Assembly: GCA_964406775.1 (NCBI GenBank)
Contig: CAYOSW010000003.1
Coordinates: forward strand, 1-64,000
From: JACPKO01 sp964406775
Lineage (GTDB): Bacteria > Patescibacteriota > Microgenomatia > Daviesbacterales > UBA10151
Reading direction: 5' to 3'
Length of the DNA: 64,000 nucleotides
Translations under genes and position numbers: made by a program
Shown: positions 40,327-49,177 of the stretch, one piece after another
Layout of the letters: each line of letters opens with the position of its first letter
Numbering within the stretch: the stretch's first letter is position 1
Notes under the pieces: model-generated
What the model was told of the DNA's origin: nothing
Databases searched by the model: none
The model's input: only the letters and a program-made list of their open reading frames with translations

Positions 40327-41238
40327 ATGAAATTAGGATATATCGGTCTCGGGAAAATGGGCAAAGGGATGGTTTTAAATCTTCTCGAGAAGGGGATTGA
40401 GATTGTCGCCTGGAACCGTTCGCCTGAACCCCGTGAAGAAGTGAAGGCTGCGGGAGCGCAAACTGTTGAAAATGCCGAGGATGTAATAAGTAAGCTTGAA
40501 ACTCCGAGAATTGTTTGGCTGATGCTTCCGGCAGGAGAAACAACGGACGAGTTTATTGATAAAATTTTACCTCTGCTGTCACCGGGCGATTTACTGATCG
40601 ACGGCGCGAATTCCTTTTACCTTGATACTCTGAGAAGAGCTGAAAAAATTAAGCCGACAGGTGTGAGATTTATGGATATCGGAGTATCAGGAGGTCCAAA
40701 GGGAGCCAGAACCGGTGCTTGTTTAATGATCGGCGGAGAAAAGGCGGATGTTGAAGCAATAAAGGATGTAGTCCTTGCAGCAAGTGCACCTGACGCCTGG
40801 GGACACTTCGGAAAAGTAGGAGCGGGGCATTTTACAAAAATGATTCATAACGGAATTGAGTACGGTATGATGGAAGCAATTGCCGAGGGAGCTGCGGCCC
40901 TGAAAGCCTCGGATTTTAATTTAGATTTAAATGATGTTTTTAGGGTTTATAATAATAAGTCGGTTATAGAATCTAGATTGGTCGGATGGACAAGAGAGGC
41001 GCTCGAAGAAGATCCGGAGTTATCGGAGTATTCATCCAAAATTAATCATACAGGGGAAGGTGAGTGGACAATTAAAACTGCAAAAGAGCTGGGTGTCGAT
41101 CCTATTGTGATTGAGGATTCATTCAAAGTAAGAGTGGATTCCGAGAAAGTGGAAGAGAATTCCCCGAACGGCTTCCGCAATAAAGCTGTATCCGCTATGA
41201 GAGGTAAATTCGGCGGGCATTCTGTAAAGAAATCTTAA
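40327..41238 (+). CDS. gnd: 6-phosphogluconate dehydrogenase (GndA type, short)
   Basis: Oxidative decarboxylation of 6-phosphogluconate to ribulose-5-phosphate with NAD(P)H. 303 residues, the short single-domain-tail class. MKLGYIGLGKMGKGM is the Rossmann start, DGANSFYLDTLRRAE and DIGVSGGPKGARTGACLMIGG the substrate loop, and the catalytic Lys and Asn lie in KMIHNGIEYGMMEAIAEG. With zwf (43992) it forms the oxidative pentose phosphate branch; a 6-phosphogluconolactonase was not seen. Confidence 0.93.
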   Translation: MKLGYIGLGKMGKGMVLNLLEKGIEIVAWNRSPEPREEVKAAGAQTVENAEDVISKLETPRIVWLMLPAGETTDEFIDKILPLLSPGDLLIDGANSFYLDTLRRAEKIKPTGVRFMDIGVSGGPKGARTGACLMIGGEKADVEAIKDVVLAASAPDAWGHFGKVGAGHFTKMIHNGIEYGMMEAIAEGAAALKASDFNLDLNDVFRVYNNKSVIESRLVGWTREALEEDPELSEYSSKINHTGEGEWTIKTAKELGVDPIVIEDSFKVRVDSEKVEENSPNGFRNKAVSAMRGKFGGHSVKKS

Positions 41239-41240
41239 AT

Positions 41241-41735
41241 TCAAAAAGTGTTATTTAAATTGGCTACCCGCATCTGATGACTAAAAGTAATTAATTCACG
41301 GGCAAGTGAGTGGGGGCTATTTGCGATATTAACAGTAATCCCAGTCTCAAGTAGTCTAATGTCTGAATCCGGATGATCTCTAAATGAAAGTAATTCCGGC
41401 TCGTCCGTTTCTAAAAGCTCTATTGCCGGATCCGCATCAGCACAAGCGACTACCAAACGGCTCATATTCGCTGTATCTCCCGCTAAATGTAATCTTAACG
41501 CCAATGCTTTTAAACTCTCGTCTTCGACACGGGTATACATCTCGTGTAAATAGTAGGCATTTTTAGGTAACGGCCGTGTAGTCCGGAGCCTGTGTAAATA
41601 AAGTTGGCCGTTAGCCATAAGCCTTTCCTGGACAGGCGTCGCAAGATGCTGTTCGAATGCCAAGTCATAGGCATCACCCTGAGTGTGAGCAAGGAGAATT
41701 ACTTTTTGTAGTTTCGGTCGGTGTATTTCCGTCAT
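41241..41735 (-). CDS. Hypothetical protein
   Basis: 164 residues from the ATG at 41735, one base after the stop of the upstream deacetylase gene. Probably soluble and helical: KVILLAHTQGDAYDLAFEQHL, then MYTRVEDESLKALALRLHL and a C-terminal LARELITFSHQMRVA. An upstream ATG at 41753 would overlap the deacetylase gene. Not recognised. It is transcribed from the deacetylase promoter. Confidence 0.6.
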   Translation of the reverse strand: MTEIHRPKLQKVILLAHTQGDAYDLAFEQHLATPVQERLMANGQLYLHRLRTTRPLPKNAYYLHEMYTRVEDESLKALALRLHLAGDTANMSRLVVACADADPAIELLETDEPELLSFRDHPDSDIRLLETGITVNIANSPHSLARELITFSHQMRVANLNNTF

Positions 41736-41736
41736 A

Positions 41737-42468
41737 TTAAAGTTGCGAAACAAAATTTTCCAAACTGATTTGCCCGTTAATTCTAATTCTGGGCATATTT
41801 ATACCAGGATTATTTACTTTGCCGGGCCAGGTTCCGACTCCTCCGACAAATCCTGCTTGAAATGCCAGATCCTGAACCTGATAGTTGGTCGCTCCGAAAG
41901 GGTATGCGATAAAGTTAACCGGGTAACCGGTTTGGGACTGTAAAGTTTCCCTGCCTTCTTTTAATTCCCTTAACGCTTCTACGGGACCGATAGCAGTAAG
42001 ATTAGGATGTGTTATGGAATGTCCTTCAAAGGTAACCAGTCCGGATCTTTGAATTTCCTTTATTTGATCCCAGTTCATATAGTAACTGGTACCGATAAGC
42101 CCTGTCGGAATAAAAGAGACCGCTTTGAAGTTATATTTGGCAAGAATAGGATAGGCTGTGGTGTAAAAATCAATATAGCCGTCGTCAAAAGTCAGCACAA
42201 CCGGTTTTGCCGGGGAGGGAATCTGTAAATTGTAAATTCCATAAAGCTCATCCAGGCTGATTGTTGTATATCCATTATTTTTCAGATAAGCTAATTGCTC
42301 CTCAAATTTGGATGGGGAAACTGATAAATAATTTCTGGCCGTATCAGACGGGTTAGGGTTTTCCGCAATATAGTGGTACATCAGTATAGGGACTGGTTGG
42401 GCGGCTGAAACATATCCTGGTAAGGTAAAAAATATAAGGACCAGAGCAGCTAAAATTAACTTTTTCAT
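41737..42468 (-). CDS. Exported polysaccharide deacetylase
   Basis: 243 residues with a clear signal peptide (KKLILAALVLIFFTLPGYVSA, about 2-22). The NodB domain has the metal Asp in VLTFDDGYIDFY, the His pair in FEGHSITHPNL, and YPFGATNY. HYIAENPNP at the start of the domain is also typical. It probably de-N-acetylates cell wall peptidoglycan or a surface polysaccharide. It leads a two-gene minus-strand unit. Confidence 0.93.
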   Translation of the reverse strand: MKKLILAALVLIFFTLPGYVSAAQPVPILMYHYIAENPNPSDTARNYLSVSPSKFEEQLAYLKNNGYTTISLDELYGIYNLQIPSPAKPVVLTFDDGYIDFYTTAYPILAKYNFKAVSFIPTGLIGTSYYMNWDQIKEIQRSGLVTFEGHSITHPNLTAIGPVEALRELKEGRETLQSQTGYPVNFIAYPFGATNYQVQDLAFQAGFVGGVGTWPGKVNNPGINMPRIRINGQISLENFVSQL

Positions 42469-42476
42469 AAGATCGA

Positions 42477-42505
42477 ATTATATCCTAGAGTAATAGATTG
42501 TACAA
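42477..42505 (-). promoter_or_regulatory. Deacetylase promoter, leaderless layout
   Basis: Minus strand: TTGTAC (42505-42500), 17 bases, TATAAT (42482-42477), then 8 bases to the ATG at 42468. Confidence 0.75.
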
Positions 42506-42526
42506 GACAAACGACCCAGAAGAAAC

Positions 42527-42555
42527 TTGACTTAAGATAGGAGGGATCTCATAAT
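42527..42555 (+). promoter_or_regulatory. Promoter for gene at 42563, leaderless layout
   Basis: TTGACT (42527-42532), 17 bases, CATAAT (42550-42555), then 7 bases to ATG 42563. Divergent from the deacetylase promoter, 21 bases apart. Confidence 0.72.
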
Positions 42556-42562
42556 TTTTGAT

Positions 42563-43030
42563 ATGGGTTACGCTTTAGAGAAGAAGGTAGTGGTAATATT
42601 GCTGACGATCTTCTCTCTGATTTCTCTTTCTCTTCCGGAATCATCACGATATATGAAGGAATTTTACCCCTTTTTTGGTTGGGATTTGTTTGATGCGATA
42701 CCTGTTCCTCGCGACAGGTATGAGTTGTTCCTAATCTCTTATGGGGACAGTAAATTCAATCCGCCGCTAAATTATTCTGAGGCTTCAGAGATATTTAAAA
42801 CTAAATCAGGCTTTCCGACACAATATTACAATCTGATCCAGGATTTTGGCAAAGCTATAACATCCAGAAATAAGGAAGCAGAAAAAATTATTAGAAAAAA
42901 AATTGAAGATGTTTTTTATCCCCAGCCGTTTGAGTATGAAATCCGTATTGTAAATTACGATCAGCTGGAATACTGGAAGACAAAAAAATATAAGAATGAA
43001 AGAGTTGTCGGGGTTTTTAAAGGAGGTTAA
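42563..43030 (+). CDS. Membrane-anchored hypothetical protein
   Basis: 155 residues. A hydrophobic segment at about 8-25 (VVVILLTIFSLISLSL) anchors a soluble part with many Tyr/Phe/Lys (YMKEFYPFFGWDLFDAIPVP). It is probably a partner of the next gene, an integral membrane protein: the ribosome site for that gene (AAAGGAGG, 43019-43026) lies inside its last codons. Proteins of this kind next to HTTM-type proteins are known, but the function is open. Confidence 0.65.
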   Translation: MGYALEKKVVVILLTIFSLISLSLPESSRYMKEFYPFFGWDLFDAIPVPRDRYELFLISYGDSKFNPPLNYSEASEIFKTKSGFPTQYYNLIQDFGKAITSRNKEAEKIIRKKIEDVFYPQPFEYEIRIVNYDQLEYWKTKKYKNERVVGVFKGG

Positions 43031-43038
43031 ATATTGAT

Positions 43039-43995
43039 ATGTCAGGCAAGAGAATCTTAAAAAATATACTCGGCTATCCGTCATTAACTTTGCTTGCCAA
43101 AGATATGCGGGTTATGACTATTTCTCGGACAGTAATTTCCTTTCATTATTATGTTCTGGTTTACCTGGCATTTGATGTGTTTATGCAGATGGGAAACCAA
43201 CTTAACGCTTCAGGATACAGTCCAATCTGGCCACTTTCTTGGTCAAACTTAATCTCCGCTAACCAGGAGACAACCATAGATTTTATACGCTTCTTCTTTG
43301 TAATTTCGGTCCTGGCCGGTGTGTTTTTTCATAAGAAATTCTGGGGGCGGTTAATTGTTTTTTTGGGTATCTGGCAAATGCATGCGGTTTTAAGTTCCTT
43401 TTATCATCCCAGTCATCAATGGTATCCGTGGCTGTATACATCGTTTATCTTTATTTTTCTGCCGGATATTTGGAACGGGAAAATAAATTCTGAATCGAAT
43501 AAAAAGTTTCTTCTTCTGATTTGGGCCGCACAATTTGTGGTACTTCTTGCATATACTTTATCCGGTATATGGAAATTTGTAGCTTTATTCCAGCAGTTTT
43601 CTGCCGGCCAAGTGCACGGATTTTCAAAAGAAGCTTTTGCATATCAACTAACGGATTGGGTACCAAGACTCAGCGCTAAACCCGAATTTGCCGATTTTTT
43701 TATTGATCATCAGGAAATTGCGTGGCCATTGTATATCGGTTCTTACTTTCTCGAATTGTTTGCGGTTTGGACGGTTTTCCGACCATCGCTCCAGAAAATT
43801 TGGGCAGTTTCTTTAATTATTTTTCATTTCGGAACAGTCTTCATAATGGGGATATCATTTATGCCCTCGGTAATGATTTTAATTGTCCTGTTCTTGAATT
43901 CTCCTTTTTCTCCCGAAAAATTTTCCGTTAAACAAATGCTTAGCGATTTACCTGTTGTAAGTCAATTTCTTTTGCTGTTAAAAAGAAGAAGTTAG
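43039..43995 (+). CDS. HTTM-like integral membrane protein
   Basis: 318 residues with about six to seven membrane helices. The order of helices and the blocks HPSHQWYPWLYTSFIFIFLPD, LLAYTLSGIWKF and IGSYFLELFAVWTVF resemble HTTM-domain proteins (related to vitamin K-dependent gamma-carboxylase membrane parts). The catalytic Lys of the carboxylase is not evident. A strong AAAGGAGG site lies 12 bases before the ATG. Its stop overlaps the convergent zwf stop by 4 bases. Confidence 0.65.
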   Translation: MSGKRILKNILGYPSLTLLAKDMRVMTISRTVISFHYYVLVYLAFDVFMQMGNQLNASGYSPIWPLSWSNLISANQETTIDFIRFFFVISVLAGVFFHKKFWGRLIVFLGIWQMHAVLSSFYHPSHQWYPWLYTSFIFIFLPDIWNGKINSESNKKFLLLIWAAQFVVLLAYTLSGIWKFVALFQQFSAGQVHGFSKEAFAYQLTDWVPRLSAKPEFADFFIDHQEIAWPLYIGSYFLELFAVWTVFRPSLQKIWAVSLIIFHFGTVFIMGISFMPSVMILIVLFLNSPFSPEKFSVKQMLSDLPVVSQFLLLLKRRS

Positions 43996-45461
43996 CGGAC
44001 CGGGTAGCTGATATTGCAGAAGGCATTGGAAGGCATAAGCCATTCTCTTCCGTCTCTTTTAATCAATTCATCAGCTGCTTCAGGTCCCCAAGATCCGGGT
44101 TCGTAAACCAGAGGATTATTTCTGGCTTCGATAAGCGTATCGACAAATTTCCAGGATGCTTCGATTTCGGCGCTGTCAGCGAAAAAAGTCTGATCTCCCC
44201 GTATGGCATCCAGTATTAATCTTTCATAAGGGTCAGGTAAAACATGGGCATTCATAGGGTTCTCCGCGCGGTAACAATACTGGAGAAAGTTTTCCTCAAG
44301 CTCAACTTTACCCGGCTTTTTACTTAGGAATCTGATGACGATTCCTTCGTTGGGTTGGAGTCTGTATATTAAAACATTCGGTTCCATACCCTTTTTCAGG
44401 TCACGGTATAAACGATTCTTTGGTGTTTTAAAAACTATGGAAATTTCGGTAACGGTTTCTGCCAGCATTTTTCCGGCCCGAACATAAATAGGTACCCCTT
44501 TGAAACGGGCATTATCAATTTCGGTTTTAAATGCATAAAAAGTATCGGTTTTAGAATCTGGTTTTATATTGTCCTCTTTCAAATATCCCTTGTATTGTCC
44601 GAAAACAACATCTTTTTTATCCGGAACTAACGATTTCAAAATTTTTATCCGTTCATTTGTTACTGCCTCGTTTGAAAATTCCGAGGGGGCGTCCATTGTC
44701 GCGAATGCCAGCATCTGCATTTGATGATTTTGACCGACATCTTTTAACGATCCGACAATATCGTAAAATCCCCCTCTGGCTCCGATCCCGAAATCTTCAG
44801 TTGCAGTAATTTGAATATGGTCGACATAGTCCTTATTAATAAGCGGTTCAAACAGACCGTTTCCGAATCTGAAAGTCAGGATGTTCTGCAGTGTTTCTTT
44901 GCCTAAATAATGATCCATCCGGTAAATCTGAGATTGTTTAAAATATTTTGCCAGAAGATTATTAATTCCGGTTGCAGATTTAAGATCATTACCCAAAGGT
45001 TTTTCAATCATTAAGCGTACAAATCCGTGCTTTTCGTCAGTGAGGTCATTCTTTTTGAGATTTTCAAAAATGCTCTCATAGAGTTCGGGATAAGTTGCCA
45101 GATAATAAATCCGGTCGTCTTTTCCTTTCGTTGAATTGGCTATCTTATCCAGAAAATCCTTGAGCCGGATATAAAATTCGGGATGGTCTAAATGTCCGTC
45201 CAGATAGTGCATTTTTTTAAGCAGAGTCTCGACAACTTCTTTTTTTATTTCGTGCTGGTGGTGGCGGTTTCCGGAAGTTAAAGTTTTGCGGATATAATCT
45301 TTGAATTCAGCCTCGGTCATCGGTTTTCTGGCGTTTCCGACGATACTCATATTCTTCGGTAAAACGTCTTTTTCCTCCATATCATAAAGAGCCTGAATGA
45401 TATATTTTTGTGCAAGATTTGAGGTAATTCCGAAGACTATCAGGGAAAAGTTTTCAGACAT
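43992..45461 (-). CDS. zwf: Glucose-6-phosphate 1-dehydrogenase
   Basis: 489 residues. The signature RMDHYLGKETLQN (usual RIDHYLGKE) holds the catalytic His/Lys. IVFGITSNLAQKY is a changed form of the GASGDLA nucleotide loop. GARGGFYDIVGSLKDVGQNHQMQML and VPIYVRAGKMLAE are typical. It makes NADPH and 6-phosphogluconolactone. It is divergent from pgi, with overlapping promoters, so both fates of glucose-6-phosphate are set in one control region. Confidence 0.95.
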   Translation of the reverse strand: MSENFSLIVFGITSNLAQKYIIQALYDMEEKDVLPKNMSIVGNARKPMTEAEFKDYIRKTLTSGNRHHQHEIKKEVVETLLKKMHYLDGHLDHPEFYIRLKDFLDKIANSTKGKDDRIYYLATYPELYESIFENLKKNDLTDEKHGFVRLMIEKPLGNDLKSATGINNLLAKYFKQSQIYRMDHYLGKETLQNILTFRFGNGLFEPLINKDYVDHIQITATEDFGIGARGGFYDIVGSLKDVGQNHQMQMLAFATMDAPSEFSNEAVTNERIKILKSLVPDKKDVVFGQYKGYLKEDNIKPDSKTDTFYAFKTEIDNARFKGVPIYVRAGKMLAETVTEISIVFKTPKNRLYRDLKKGMEPNVLIYRLQPNEGIVIRFLSKKPGKVELEENFLQYCYRAENPMNAHVLPDPYERLILDAIRGDQTFFADSAEIEASWKFVDTLIEARNNPLVYEPGSWGPEAADELIKRDGREWLMPSNAFCNISYPVR

Positions 45462-45470
45462 AACAAGCTA

Positions 45471-45499
45471 AATTTACACCATAGGGGTACTTGAATCAA
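45471..45499 (-). promoter_or_regulatory. zwf promoter
   Basis: Minus strand: TTGATT (45499-45494), 17 bases, TAAATT (45476-45471), then 9 bases to the ATG at 45461. Its -35 shares bases with that of pgi. Confidence 0.65.
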
Positions 45500-45519
45500 C
45501 TCTTAAACTTTGCAATACT
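45491..45519 (+). promoter_or_regulatory. pgi promoter, decides the start
   Basis: TTGAAT (45491-45496), 17 bases, AATACT (45514-45519), then 7 bases to ATG 45527. The in-frame TTG at 45491 is part of the -35 box and is not a start. Confidence 0.68.
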
Positions 45520-45526
45520 TTCCTTG

Positions 45527-47131
45527 ATGCTGACATCACTTCCTACTTACCGAAAAACTGCGGAACATTTTGAATCCATAAAAGAGCAAAACCTGAGGGA
45601 ATTATTTTCAGCTGATCCCGACCGGGCTTTAAGATTTTCTCTCCAATTTGAAGATATTTTTTTGGACTATTCTAAAAACAGAATCACCAAGGAAACATTG
45701 GGACTTTTAGTTCAGCTTGCCCTAGAGGCGGGATTGGAAGAAAAAATTAAGGCGATGTTTTCGGGTGAAAAAATTAATAAGACCGAAAACAGACCTGTTT
45801 TGCATACGGCATTAAGGAATATTTCAGGAGAATCTGTAAATGTAGACGGAGCTAACGTAATGGAAGAAATAAATAGTGTTCTTTCGAGGATGAGGCAATT
45901 TTGCGATAAAGTAAGAAGGGGTGAGTGGATCGGGTCTTCCGGAAAACGGATCAGAAACATCGTTAATATCGGAATTGGGGGCTCAGATCTGGGCCCCGTT
46001 ATGGCCTACGAAGCTTTGAAATTTTATTCCGACCGGGGTGTAAATATCAAATTTATCTCAAATATTGACGGAACAGATTTTGCTGAAAAGACGAGGGATC
46101 TTATTCCAGGCGAAACGCTCTTTATTATTGCCTCAAAAACATTTACAACTCAGGAGACGATGACCAATGCCGAAACTGCTAAAAAATGGATAGTTAAAGC
46201 GGAAGGTGAGGACGCAGTATCAAAGCATTTTGTGGCGCTCTCGACAAATCTGGAAGAAGTTAAAAAATTCGGCATTTACGGGGAAAATATGTTTCCTTTT
46301 TGGGATTTTGTAGGCGGGAGATATTCACTCTGTTCGGCGATCGGGCTCTCTTTGATGATCGCGGTTGGAGCTGATAATTTTGATGAGATGCTTAAGGGCT
46401 TCCACTCCGTCGATGTACATTTCAAAAATTCCGAACTATCTCAAAATTTGCCTGTAATTTTAGGATTGATCAACATCTGGAATAATAATTTTTTCGGCTT
46501 TGACACTCAGGCGATCATTCCTTACGACCAATATCTTTCCCGGCTTCCCGCATATCTACAGCAGGCAGTTATGGAATCAAACGGTAAATCGGTAACCGAA
46601 TCCGGACAAAAGATTGACTATCAAACAAGTCCGGTGATTTGGGGAGAGCCGGGAACAAACGGCCAGCACGCTTTTTTTCAGCTGATGCATCAGGGAACCA
46701 GAATAGTTCCCGCCGATTTTATCGGTTTTAAGGAAAGTCTGAATCCTGTTGGAGATCATCACGATAAACTTATGGCAAATTTTTTTGCCCAATCTGAAGC
46801 TTTCGCTTTCGGAAAAACTGCTGAAGAGCTGAGATCCGAAGGAGTAAGTGAGGAATTAATTCCTCACAAAGTTATGCCCGGAAACCGGCCGACTAACACA
46901 ATTTTAGTCGGTAAGTTAACTCCATATGCATTGGGTCAGTTGATTGCGCTTTACGAACACTCAATTTTTGTTCAGGGTGTCATTTGGGGAATAGATTCAT
47001 TTGACCAATGGGGCGTAGAGCTCGGAAAAGTATTGGCTAAGAGGATTTTATCGGAAATTGAGACCGGAAATACGGATGAATTAAAGCACGACTCTTCTAC
47101 CAATAATTTGCTGAAAAAATTCCTTTCTTAA
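45527..47131 (+). CDS. pgi: Glucose-6-phosphate isomerase
   Basis: 534 residues from ATG 45527. Family blocks: NIGIGGSDLGPVMAYEAL, ASKTFTTQETMTNAETAKKW, FWDFVGGRYSLCSAIG, the catalytic-loop GTNGQHAFFQLMHQGTRIVPADFI, and HKVMPGNRPT. The usual E. coli-like long form. It links glycolysis and the pentose phosphate route. Confidence 0.97.
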   Translation: MLTSLPTYRKTAEHFESIKEQNLRELFSADPDRALRFSLQFEDIFLDYSKNRITKETLGLLVQLALEAGLEEKIKAMFSGEKINKTENRPVLHTALRNISGESVNVDGANVMEEINSVLSRMRQFCDKVRRGEWIGSSGKRIRNIVNIGIGGSDLGPVMAYEALKFYSDRGVNIKFISNIDGTDFAEKTRDLIPGETLFIIASKTFTTQETMTNAETAKKWIVKAEGEDAVSKHFVALSTNLEEVKKFGIYGENMFPFWDFVGGRYSLCSAIGLSLMIAVGADNFDEMLKGFHSVDVHFKNSELSQNLPVILGLINIWNNNFFGFDTQAIIPYDQYLSRLPAYLQQAVMESNGKSVTESGQKIDYQTSPVIWGEPGTNGQHAFFQLMHQGTRIVPADFIGFKESLNPVGDHHDKLMANFFAQSEAFAFGKTAEELRSEGVSEELIPHKVMPGNRPTNTILVGKLTPYALGQLIALYEHSIFVQGVIWGIDSFDQWGVELGKVLAKRILSEIETGNTDELKHDSSTNNLLKKFLS

Positions 47132-47136
47132 GCGTC

Positions 47137-47165
47137 TTGCCTTTTCTTTGGGCTTCACTTATCAT
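47137..47165 (+). promoter_or_regulatory. purH promoter
   Basis: TTGCCT (47137-47142), 17 bases, TATCAT (47160-47165). The expected start near 47173 excludes the upstream TTG at 47137 and leaves about 15 bases before ATG 47188. Confidence 0.6.
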
Positions 47166-47187
47166 TACACAGTTTGCTTTTAAGATT

Positions 47188-48729
47188 ATGCCTGCAAACT
47201 ACGCTTTGATCAGCGTTTTTAACAAAGAAGGAATAGTTGAATTCGCCAAAGAACTGAAATCTTTGGGCTATCTTCTCATATCTACAGGCGGAACAGCCAA
47301 GCTTTTATCGGAATCAGGTATTGAGGTCATTCCTGTTGAAAAAATTACCAATAAACCGGAAAGTCTAAACGGAAGAGTTAAGACGATTAGCTTTGAGTTA
47401 GAGGGCGGGATATTGTATGACAGAAATAATTCCGACCACGTTAAAGAGGCTGAAAAATTAGGACTCTTAAACATTAATATCGTTGTCTGCAATCTTTATC
47501 CGTTTGAGAAAAAAAATGAGATAGAAAATATTGATGTAGGAGGTCCAACAATGCTCCGGGCTGCCGCGAAAAATCACCTCTCAGTTCTTTCTGTTTGTGA
47601 TCCTGCAGACTACGGGAGAATTGCCGGGAGTTTAAAAGAGGGGAAAATTCCTGAAAGTTTAAGGATGGAATTAGCCGCTAAAACTTTTGAACACTTATCA
47701 TTCTATGATTCTCAAATTGCTAAATTTTTCAGAAAACAGACTGTAAATTTATATCCGCAAGAACTGACTATTCCGGGAAGAAAAGTGAAGGAGCTAAGAT
47801 ACGGGGAAAACCCTCACCAGACTGCATCGTTGTATTTGACTCCCAATTCGGACTCTCCCTTTGAAAACATTCAGCATATCGCAGGCAGGGAATTATCAAT
47901 GATGAATGTGACCGATATGAACGCGGGTCTCGAGGCGGTCCGGATTTTCGAAGAACCGGCAGCTGTTGTTATAAAACACAACACACCCTGCGGTATTGCA
48001 CTCGGATCAACTCCTGCAGAAGCACTGAGCAGAGCAATCAATGCTGATCCGGAATCTGCGTTCGGGGGTATAGTTGTTTTAAATAAACCCTTTGATAAAG
48101 AAGCTGCCGAAGTTGTGACTTCTTTTAAAGATGAAAGAAAAGGACTTTTCGATATCGTAACGGCACCCGGAATTGAAGAAGATGCGCTGGAAATATTAAA
48201 AGGCGTGAGGAAAAGTATGGGCGTTTATATTTTAAGCGGTATAAGGAAGCCGGTAAAAAACGATATGGTAGTCAAAGAAATTATCGGCGGTTTTACATAT
48301 CAAAGGGCCGATTCGGAAACGGATTCCGGACAGAAAGGTTGGGAGGTTGTTACGAAAGTTAAACCGACGAAGGAGCAATTAAAACAGATGGAGATTGCCT
48401 GGAAATTTATCAGAAGGATGCGTTCGAATACTGTAATTATTATGGACAAAAAACTGCCGCAAACAACCGGTATCGGTACGGGACAGACTTCAAGATACAG
48501 GGCTGCACTTATGGCAATTGAATTGGCGGGAGATAAAGTTGAAAATGCGGTTCTTGCCTCAGATGCATTTTTTCCTTTCGATGATGTTGTTTCGCTTGCG
48601 GCAAAAAATAAAGTAGGGGCAATCGTCCAGTCAGGCGGATCCATAAATGATAAAGCGTCAATTGAAGCTGCTGATAAAGCAGGCATAGCAATGGTTTTTA
48701 CAAATGAAAGAACCTTCTGGCACTACTAA
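47188..48729 (+). CDS. purH: Bifunctional AICAR transformylase/IMP cyclohydrolase
   Basis: The last two steps to IMP. 513 residues from ATG 47188. The N-terminal MGS-like cyclohydrolase has ALISVFNKEGIVEFAKELKSLG and STGGTAKLLSESGIEV. The transformylase has LRYGENPHQTASLY, the catalytic pair Lys263-His264 in VIKHNTPCGIA, and the C-terminal FPFDDVV, VQSGGSIND and FTNERTFWHY. Both halves look intact. This makes the two PurP genes at 58-60 kb, which do the same formyl step with formate, apparently redundant. Confidence 0.97.
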   Translation: MPANYALISVFNKEGIVEFAKELKSLGYLLISTGGTAKLLSESGIEVIPVEKITNKPESLNGRVKTISFELEGGILYDRNNSDHVKEAEKLGLLNINIVVCNLYPFEKKNEIENIDVGGPTMLRAAAKNHLSVLSVCDPADYGRIAGSLKEGKIPESLRMELAAKTFEHLSFYDSQIAKFFRKQTVNLYPQELTIPGRKVKELRYGENPHQTASLYLTPNSDSPFENIQHIAGRELSMMNVTDMNAGLEAVRIFEEPAAVVIKHNTPCGIALGSTPAEALSRAINADPESAFGGIVVLNKPFDKEAAEVVTSFKDERKGLFDIVTAPGIEEDALEILKGVRKSMGVYILSGIRKPVKNDMVVKEIIGGFTYQRADSETDSGQKGWEVVTKVKPTKEQLKQMEIAWKFIRRMRSNTVIIMDKKLPQTTGIGTGQTSRYRAALMAIELAGDKVENAVLASDAFFPFDDVVSLAAKNKVGAIVQSGGSINDKASIEAADKAGIAMVFTNERTFWHY

Positions 48730-48732
48730 AAT

Positions 48733-49098
48733 TTAACGCTCTTTTCCTTTTGCAGCGCTAGTTTTCCATTCAGCAATAACTTGAGTTGCAGTAGTATAAA
48801 TTTCAACTAAGGTACCTTCAGATCGAAATCTCTGTGCAACTATATCCATTTCGCCTATTCCAACCTGGCTGTCTCTCAGGTTTTTGTAATCCATAAATAT
48901 TGATCCACCATTAGGATGGAAAAATTGACTACCTGCTCTGGCTTCATTAAGAATAGAAGATGCTTTTTTATATGCTAGTTCCCATTCGCCGGGAAGCGGT
49001 TGGCTTATGTATTTTCTATTTGCTGGGAGGTTTGGGTTAAATAGTTGATAGGGCAATTGCTGTATCAATAGCGAAGCATACACTCTGTTTAAATTCAT
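48733..49098 (-). CDS. Hypothetical protein between purH and purL
   Basis: 121 residues on the opposite strand to the purine genes around it. Soluble and mixed (YKKASSILNEARAGSQFFHPNGG, then TLVEIYTTATQVIAEWKTSAAKGKER). TACAAT lies 6 bases before its ATG, with a poor -35 box. Not recognised. Confidence 0.55.
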   Translation of the reverse strand: MNLNRVYASLLIQQLPYQLFNPNLPANRKYISQPLPGEWELAYKKASSILNEARAGSQFFHPNGGSIFMDYKNLRDSQVGIGEMDIVAQRFRSEGTLVEIYTTATQVIAEWKTSAAKGKER

Positions 49099-49135
49099 TT
49101 TAGCATTGTAAGTTATTTGTTATACAAAATCATCC

Positions 49136-49164
49136 TTGTTCTCGAAGCTGTTTTGATATATTAT
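49136..49164 (+). promoter_or_regulatory. purL promoter
   Basis: TTGTTC (49136-49141), 17 bases, TATTAT (49159-49164), then 13 bases to ATG 49178, giving about 6 bases of leader for the purL-purQ-guaA unit. Confidence 0.68.
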
Positions 49165-49177
49165 AAGGCTGAAATTG

